From: Siphonodentalium dalli
Taxonomy: Eukaryota; Mollusca; Scaphopoda; Gadilida; Siphonodentaliidae
Length of the DNA stretch: 64,000 bases
Assembly: GCA_032622095.1 (NCBI GenBank)
Contig: CP136068.1
Span: 136,345,989 to 136,409,988 of the forward strand
Direction of reading: 5' to 3'
Shown one piece after another: positions 57,555 through 64,000 of this stretch. Position numbers and translations under genes: made by a program. The notes below the pieces were generated by a model that was not told where the DNA came from, ran no database searches, and saw only the letters and a program-made list of their open reading frames with translations. The stretch's first letter is position 1. Every line of letters starts with the position of its first letter.

Positions 57555-57780
57555 CGTTGGGGTGTCAACCTTGGGAAATTCCAACTGCACCCCCCTTGAG
57601 TTAGAATCAGACCGAACACAAGTTTTGCATAATTCCATTTGCACCCCCCCCCTTGCACCTTAGTGTTTAGGCATAATATCCTATATCTTCATAAACCATG
57701 GTTCTATATTCCCAGTATGAGAACATTCAGATATTTTAACCTGAAACATTGCATAAATCCTAATATCTAGTGGTCTAACT
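57555..57780 (+). repeat. Dispersed repeat, copy 2 (partner at 36.6 kb)
   Basis: Colinear with 36,635-36,840: GGTGTCAACC..GGAAATT, ACAAGTTTTGCATAATTCCA, CATAAACCATGGTTCTATAT and GAACATTCAGATAT. It lies inside the 56,824-59,189 element. Confidence 0.75.
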
Positions 57781-57834
57781 CCACACAATTGCACACGGCT
57801 ACGGGCAAGAGACCACGACATCACTGAGCTGACC

Positions 57835-58200
57835 ATCGTTGTTCGGCCGGTGTGAGAAAATTTGAAATTCGAACAAGAAAATCGCAAATCCTAGCATCCA
57901 GACTGGCCTCAACTAAAGCTTTTCTATATATTGTTGGACATTTCAAACCTCATACCCCCAGGTATGTAAAATTCTCCAACTGATGACCACAAGTTTGACC
58001 AAATGTAGTAAAATATTGTTATACTTATTAGCATTTTTGTATTGGCCACAGGGGAGAGGCAATGACATACCAGGCCGATCATGGTTCGGCCCGGTGTGCG
58101 AAATTTTTTGTAATCTGAACAAGAAAATCGCAAAATCCTAGCATCTAGCCTAGCGTCAAGCATTCTTAGAGTTGGAAATTTCAAACCTGACACCCCACTT
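57835..58200 (+). repeat. ~245-bp direct duplication
   Basis: GTTCGGCC(G)GGTGTG..GAAAAT, GAACAAGAAAATCGCAAA, TCCTAGCATC and ATTTCAAACCT occur in order at about 57,838-57,955 and again at about 58,083-58,195. Non-coding. Confidence 0.75.
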
Positions 58201-59189
58201 TCGTTTATTGTGTTAATCAACATTGAGTAATGTTTATTTTTGGTTTGTGATAAACTATATGTCAATTACAAATGAAAGAAATTTCTGCTGCCCATTGGGG
58301 GTTGTGGGCGGAGACGGTCGAGTCGGCCACCGGTTCGTTAATTAGGTGCTGGTTGTTATTGTTATTTAACGGAATTCGGGTTCGCAAAACCAATATATTT
58401 TATATTCTACAATTACTTTCTTGGGTTTATAATATATGATCTTGAGCGCGTTACCATTTCTGACATTGGTTCTCTTGTTTTAACAGATTGAAAATTTCTG
58501 ACAATTTTCAGCGCTTCCACTGTGCGTTACTCGTATTTTGATATTTTTTCAACTCAAAGCAAAAGCCAGCCTGATCGCAGCGGAGTGTGACAGTGGTATG
58601 AGCAGACCGCATTTCAAAGTGGGATTGTACTGTAAACCTACTGTAAACGCCGGAAGAACGCCATGTATAACGCTTGGACGTAAAACGAGCGCCAGAGTGG
58701 CAGCACAATGTGGACGTTCTATATGCGGGAACCATTCCATAACACCCCATGACAGCGCAATAAGTTTTGGACAGAGCCTCATTGAGCGTATTAAAGACGG
58801 GAAAGGCACGTAATGAGAATTTGATTAAGCTTACTGTAGTCACAAAAGACAAGATTAATTTCTTGCTGCGATCACGAGAAGCTAATATGCGCTCTTGCTA
58901 CGTCCACATAACGCTCACGTCGCTCGCCTGTCGCTTTGTTTTGCGCTGTCACGGCGACAGTACTACGTCCTGGCCAGAACGCCGAGCCTCTGCGTTTGTT
59001 TTGTGCATGCATAAAACAAGCGCGGCGCTCTGGCACCTATGGGCGACCATGGAGATCCTCGCCCGTTGTAGCCAGTGTCCACTGCGTCACCAATCGGTTC
59101 TTGGAGACCTTAGTTCGTTTAGGTGGCCGCTTTGGTACTTTTGCAGCGCAATGAGAGCGCCGGCCTGAGTGTGACAGGGGCTTTACCGC

Positions 59190-60379
59190 GGAGCATATCA
59201 CACCGATTTTCCAATGCCAAATACTAATTTAGAAATTGAGATATACATGTATCCAGATGTTGTCTCTTTAACAATTGAGATGTGGAGTGTGTGAGGATAT
59301 AATTTACAAAAACTGAAAGATAGGTCAAGCCCAAATCGAGATTCCGATTAGTCGTTGAGACATATACCTTGACATGGAATAACTTGTGTACGAAAATCAG
59401 TTAATCCATTTCTGGAAACGCTCATCATCAGAGGTACCAGTTATGTTACCTCAAAGACACATTGTTTAACTCCTATTACCTGATCATTATAAGTTGATAA
59501 AGCGAGATTGCGTCTAATTTCAACCGTCGTGGGTTGTGTACGACAATATCCAATGGACAATATGCAGAAATAGAATTATTTTGATTCAAGGATGATTACT
59601 AAATCGAGGCTAAAGCTTAAATACACTTGTATGCGCAAAGAACGTTGTACAACATGACAATTGTGATGAAAATTTGTAGAAGTCTTTTCAGACTTAATGT
59701 CATTATAATTATCATGTTATTATATGTGGTTATATATGTACGTGAGTGTATTTTGCACTCATCTCTAACTCCAAATGATTTTTTGTGATCATATTTGCCA
59801 TCCAGTATAGGCGGATTATGTAAACAACCAGTGGCCCACTACAATGAAAATACTCAATGTAATAAATCATCAGATATGGGTCTTTTAGTTTCCAAATGGA
59901 TAGATACATCTGGATAGAATTTAGTTTGTCATTGATCAATTTTCTTTGTGACAACTTAATTGCAGCATCATACAGACGTCTCTATCTTATCTGTTAGTAT
60001 TGCAATTTTGGAGAGGATTTGTTATTTATACCAGGTGCTCATATCGATGTGATAGTTTCTGAGCAGTAATCGAGATTCGGACCTCAACATATATTATTTA
60101 TTTAAGCTGATCTTACTTCAGATACTTCAGTGTAATTTCTTATTAATGTTTAGTTTTCTGATGAGTTTCAAAATTGGACGGAAATTATATTAATAGTGTC
60201 AATAGAATGACCAATATGTGTTTTAAAAGGCTAGGTACGAGTGTTTCAAAGGTGCATTCAAGTGATAGAATTTCTCCCATTTGAACTTATCATTTGAGTC
60301 AAATAGGCATTAAAGTAATTAATTGTTTGCATGCATCTAAAATAGACTTGTCCACACCAAATCATTGGTTACATGAACC
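59190..60379. other. Unannotated stretch
   Basis: About 1.2 kb with no recognisable gene or repeat. Any downstream exon of the integrase-core pseudogene (minus strand) would have to lie here, but none was seen. Confidence 0.35.
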
Positions 60380-62117
60380 ACAAGCCTTTGGGGTTTCAAA
60401 GAGAATGTTTGATTCTTGATTTTCCCTATTTTGTGGCCGTTCCAATGCTCCAATATGCCTGCTATCTCTCTCATGATGAGATCAATGTGATGTGATGTTC
60501 CTGTTTGTAGAACACCAATTCAACCATGTCCTTGAAAAGGTCCATGTATGATGGGTGTATGAAGTGAGGAGGTAGCCCCAGAACCTCTCATCCTTTGATT
60601 GTGATTTGATTATCAGGTGACCACATGGTATGCGTGATATTCATCATCATGTTGCTGTCACAGTAGAGTCTGCATATCTGCCAATAACACATTATCTGGA
60701 CCAGGATACATGCGTATTATATTTGTTATAACAGAAAGTGAACCTGCATGGCATTCAGCAAATATCGAGAAATCAGATTTGGATCATTGTTTGTTATGTC
60801 GATCTTCAACCATATGAGTCGATGGCTATATCCATGCATCGATGCACCCGCTGATTACGAATCTATTGGGTTTCAACTTGCCATTAGCATCAATATACCA
60901 GAAATAAATTGGCCCATTGACTTTATATACTCGTCTCTTTGGTATTCGATGCTTGGGGTGCTGAGTTGCGGCCTGGCAGCCATGCTCCAAGCGTTTGGTG
61001 ATATCTCGTAAAGTTTGCCTGAAAAAAGAAATCACACATGTGACAACCGAAATAAGGTTAACAACACAATGGAGCGGGATGTCGTACCGTTATACGATTT
61101 GATAACTCATGTGTGGTTTTCAGAGGCTTCTTGAATAACTTTTACATTTCGCATTCTAGAGTTATCCCTCTTCATTCATCTGGACGTGGGTTATGTGCAG
61201 GCGCAACTTCTCCCAATTTACTAAATCTGCTTTGGTGAGCTTAAGCTGCTATTATATGTGAGTCTAGCTGTGTTACCCTGGGCAGAAACACAATACCCAC
61301 TAAGGTATTACTGGAGCATATCTGCTAGTGCTGGTTTGGCTTTGTGGTCCACCACATATAGCTTGGGCTGTCAGGACTAGTTCTTGTATAATAGCTGGTC
61401 ATTTTCTCATATTCATGGTATGTATGTAGTTATTGCGAATAAAACAAAATAATTATATTCTGTTAAAAAAAATTTGATGAAGAATGCTATCGCTTACACT
61501 TCAGCCTTATTTTACATGCATGCTTACCCCGAAAATCTTTTGAATTTAACACAATTTTGAATAAGTGTCTTATGTTGTGAAAACAAATCTTGTTAATTTT
61601 AACACTGAAATCATTTTGACCATAATTTCAAAACCGTTCAGACCAAAGTTCCAAACACAACGTGTGATTATTCAAATAGCAGTGTCTATTCAATGTTTCC
61701 ATAGTGTGCATATCAACACATATTATGACATATTTTAATACACACTTGTCTGAATTAGCTTTGTTCATGCTGCATGGTTCCTATTGATTAATTACTCGCT
61801 TCTTTGTCTTAACATAATATTCTGACATTAATTGAAAGTGACCTCACCATTTCACCTTCAAAATTCTTGGTGAGATTAAATCCGCCCCATACCTGCCCAC
61901 CACCCATTTTTCGACATATTCCTTCAATGAGCTCAAACTTCACTGCATTTATTATCATATACAAGTCTGCCACTCCTTTCCGCCTCAGTCCTAGTGCCTT
62001 CAGATTCCAAATAAGTAACTGTGGATTTTTGCAGGTCACTTTCATTTTGATGACAATAGCTGGAGCACATAAAGAAATCAGTTGAGTGATAATAGAGAAC
62101 CTGTTCCAGTAGATCAT
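60380..62117 (-). pseudogene. Integrase-core (DDE/rve-type) protein gene, decayed, two exons
   Basis: Minus strand. Exon A (62,117 to about 61,843) has LKALGLRRKGVADL and EGEMVR. Exon B (61,018 to about 60,400) has IPKRRVYKVNGP, FWYIDANGKLKP, ISGCIDAW, then after a stop and a frameshift WLKIDITNNDPNLI, later DERFWGYL and, in another frame, EHWNGHKI. In this order they match the 'RRxYxxxGPNxxWHIDGxxKLKP..GCIDGxSR..W' integrase-core proteins found in fish and many invertebrates, thought to come from DNA transposons (recognised from memory, not searched). A consensus acceptor (TTTCTTTTTTCAG) precedes exon B. A GAG|GTCACT donor in exon A gives a phase-consistent join; GTGAGG five bases upstream is a stronger donor but out of phase. 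The TAG after GCIDAWI and later frameshifts make it a pseudogene. Where the family has T-D-x-G-T-E-N the relic reads M-Y-P-G-P-D-N, so a catalytic Asp is also lost. Confidence 0.6.
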
Positions 62118-62670
62118 ACCATGAATATCTACTCTAGCTATAGTCTATAGTCCACCAGTTCAAAACATGGGAATTTGTTGGCGTTGTAAAAGTGAAGTTT
62201 ATAACATTGACGTAGTGGGGTTAACATATATCTTAGTTTAGTTAATACCTGTGTCTTGATAATGCAATACTTTCACTGTATGTGAAGTTTCCAACTCGAA
62301 ATTGAGTGACTTTTTGTACGATTTTGCTTTACGTCGCCTACAATCAATGAATTTCTATCGGATAATTAATTCAATGTTTATTGCGATATCTCAGTGCTCA
62401 CAAAAATCATACACTATCGAGCTGGGACCACCCAATACTGCGAAGTAGATTATTGAGGTACATGTGTTAGCAAATAAATATATTTCCTGCCTTGTTTGTT
62501 CAATGTTATATAGTCCCTGTCAGAACCGGTCAGAACGTCAAAAAGTTCCCAGGTTTTGTAATGATGGAATATGATCTCAACGAAAAAAAACGTAGAATAG
62601 AGATTAATGGCATGATCTACTGGAACCGGTTCTGTATTATCATTCAACTTGTGTCTTTATGTCTTTATAC
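62058..62670. repeat. Inverted pair of ~65 bp around MIYWNRF text
   Basis: 62,606-62,668 (GGCATGATCTACTGGAACCG ... TTCAACTTGTGTCTTTATGT) and the reverse complement of about 62,058-62,126 are highly similar, so similar peptides appear on opposite strands. This suggests a local inverted duplication at the 5' end of the integrase-core pseudogene or a terminal repeat of its element. Confidence 0.6.
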
Positions 62671-64000
62671 GTTAGCATTTCAAACATGTCATATCTTGTG
62701 AATGTTGATAACAATTATCACCCTGGGCATGCTAATGTGCAATGGCGTTGGTGTGTCCTGCTGAATTGATGCTCGTATGGGCAAACTAATGCCGTTAAGA
62801 AATGTACTGTTATTTTTTCTAAATTTGTCATTTTCGCGGTGTTCGATTAATCTGAACATATCAGTGATCCAGGAAAAGCCATTGTATGTATAAAACATTC
62901 AAAAACATGTATATTGCTAAATAGTTTAACACTGGCTGAATGTAGTTGCTTCAGATTGACCATAATCTAGATGGGTATTTACATAATTTTGCAAATACCA
63001 GCGCAGCCATTATACAACTTTAAAAAAATAGATATTCTTGAATGTTTAATACGGACGCTGAAAAAATAACGGTACGATTCAGTCAACTCAGTGGAATAAG
63101 TAATTCGGCAGTCGAAGGGGAGTAACTCTATAGCATCATGATAAACATTTTGTCTCAGATTAAATTTATTCAAACTTCAATCCAGCAGTCCATCCATTCA
63201 TCCTCCAGCTCATACACACAATCATGTTTATGCATTCGATCAAATAAAGTCAATGTGGCTATCTGTTGCACTGTATATTACTGACTACACAATAATGAGG
63301 TTCTACATATTCATTTCACTGATTTCTCTGTGATCACTTTAGCTTGCAAAACCTCATAAATTTCTGAGGAGGTAGTAATGCATTTTGAATTTTATAATAT
63401 TTGTATCAATTGTATATTATGATCTTATTTCAGTATTTCAGTATTTATGATGTTTCTGTAAACAGGCAGTATGCCCACAGGAAGAATATCACAATCAACT
63501 ATTGTTGGCGAAAAATGCAACTATGTCGGTTTGTAACATTTCATAAAACATGACATCTGAAGTATTCGAAAATGTGAATATTTAATCTTTCAATCGGACC
63601 GAATCAATTATCGATAAACTTACAGAAAATACTTCACCAATGAGAGCCCCCAGAGGGATATTCAGACTGTTCCACATCACTTTAACTCAAGTTACCTGGA
63701 TAAATGCCATTATTAGATATAATTATCAAAAGATGGTACACCATTAAAGGCCAATTAATAATTTTAATCCAAAATGCATTGGTACTTACAGAGCCTTCTA
63801 ATAGCCAACATGATAATACAGTTAAGTTGGTAGCTAAGGGTTAAGATCTAAGATCTTCCAGCAATATGTACTATGTAATGCAGGTCATATCATTAGAGAG
63901 GGTTATATCACACAATTACTTTAATCAGTATATGCCCTTAAAGACTTTATCAACTTCAAACCTTAGCGTTACAAATGGCAAGCGTTTAATCAGTATGTGC
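62671..64000. other. Unannotated stretch to the window end
   Basis: No gene, repeat or RNA recognised; only short ORFs without domains. Confidence 0.35.

Larger units (their letters stand above)
56824..59189. mobile_element. Large element with 56-bp terminal inverted repeats
   Basis: Left 56,824-56,879 and right 59,134-59,189 are reverse complements with three mismatches in 56 (core CCCCTGTCACACTCAGGCCG). A second, inner inverted pair, CTGTCACACTCCGCTGCGAT at about 57,173 and its inverse at about 58,573-58,595, lies inside. The blocks 57,255-57,425 and 58,930-59,105 are also inverted copies of each other, with TTGGTGACGCAGTGGACACT and a long palindrome at 57,334-57,365. The element looks like nested or rearranged copies of one family rich in short GCG-containing words. 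ORFs on the opposite strands of the two arms give similar peptides only because the DNA is repeated. No transposase recognised; superfamily unknown. Confidence 0.75.

Noticed and set aside
57112-59168. Similar peptides (containing LCAC) encoded on opposite strands at 57.1-57.5 and 58.8-59.2 kb
   Set aside because: They come from the inverted arms of the 56,824-59,189 element; codon pattern and context do not support a gene family.
60748-61011. 87-aa plus-strand ORF
   Set aside because: It lies antisense to exon B of the integrase-core relic, whose motifs are far more specific.

Overview
The window looks like intergenic or intronic DNA from a marine invertebrate. Supporting signs are an AT-rich background, many scattered ACATGTACATGT-type words, nested transposon relics, iterated-monomer elements of the kind known as pearl/HINE-like Helitrons, a degenerate Ty3/gypsy element, LINE fragments and abundant fold-back DNA. 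A mollusc, brachiopod or invertebrate deuterostome would all fit; the sequence alone does not decide. No complete host protein-coding gene, rRNA or tRNA could be supported. The best host-gene signal is a possible promoter plus short first exon at about 45.74-45.92 kb (+).

Layout. 0.66-1.76 kb: decayed ~170 bp array rich in AAnATGGCGGC (YY1-like) words. 2.96-3.57 kb: dispersed repeat with a second copy at 46.5-47.2 kb. 3.73-3.96 kb: fold-back. 5.43-7.13 kb: head-to-tail dimer of a non-autonomous Helitron. 7.62-8.13 kb: element with inverted blocks of a short GGACATTT-type word. 8.46-8.98 kb: three ~170 bp tandem units. 9.0-17.06 kb: Ty3/gypsy element (gag, protease, RT, RNase H, integrase, polypurine tract) with many frame breaks. 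A second Helitron dimer (15,155-16,576) sits in its 3' region. 21.08-23.64 and 23.73-25.91 kb: two different hAT-like inverted-repeat elements. Each carries one copy of a ~1.1 kb hexameric tandem-repeat element; a third copy lies at 30.88-31.89 kb. 28.27-30.36 and 37.72-39.12 kb: two inverted copies of one CAGGGTTTCCGCC-ended transposon, the first interrupted by a LINE fragment and sitting in a 16-bp minisatellite. 31.91-32.71 kb: PIF/Harbinger-like element with a TAA duplication. 43.20-43.69 kb: TTAA-flanked element. 44.69-45.07 kb: nested palindromes. 48.2-50.7 kb: two LINE relics. 50.9-52.1 kb: ~130 bp tandem array. 52.5-53.3 kb: palindrome-rich element. 56.82-59.19 kb: element with 56-bp terminal inverted repeats. 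60.4-62.1 kb (-): decayed two-exon gene for an integrase-core (DDE-type) protein.

How it fits together. Almost every recognisable protein is a broken transposon protein. Insertion order can be read in several places: Helitrons into gypsy; hexamer repeats inside hAT-like elements; LINE into a CAGGG element into a minisatellite. The most interesting signal is regulatory. Each 122-bp Helitron monomer carries an NRF1-type palindrome (TGCGCATGCGCG), and each monomer of the hexamer elements carries a CCATCTT (YY1-type) core, so two unrelated mobile families disperse arrays of potential transcription-factor sites.
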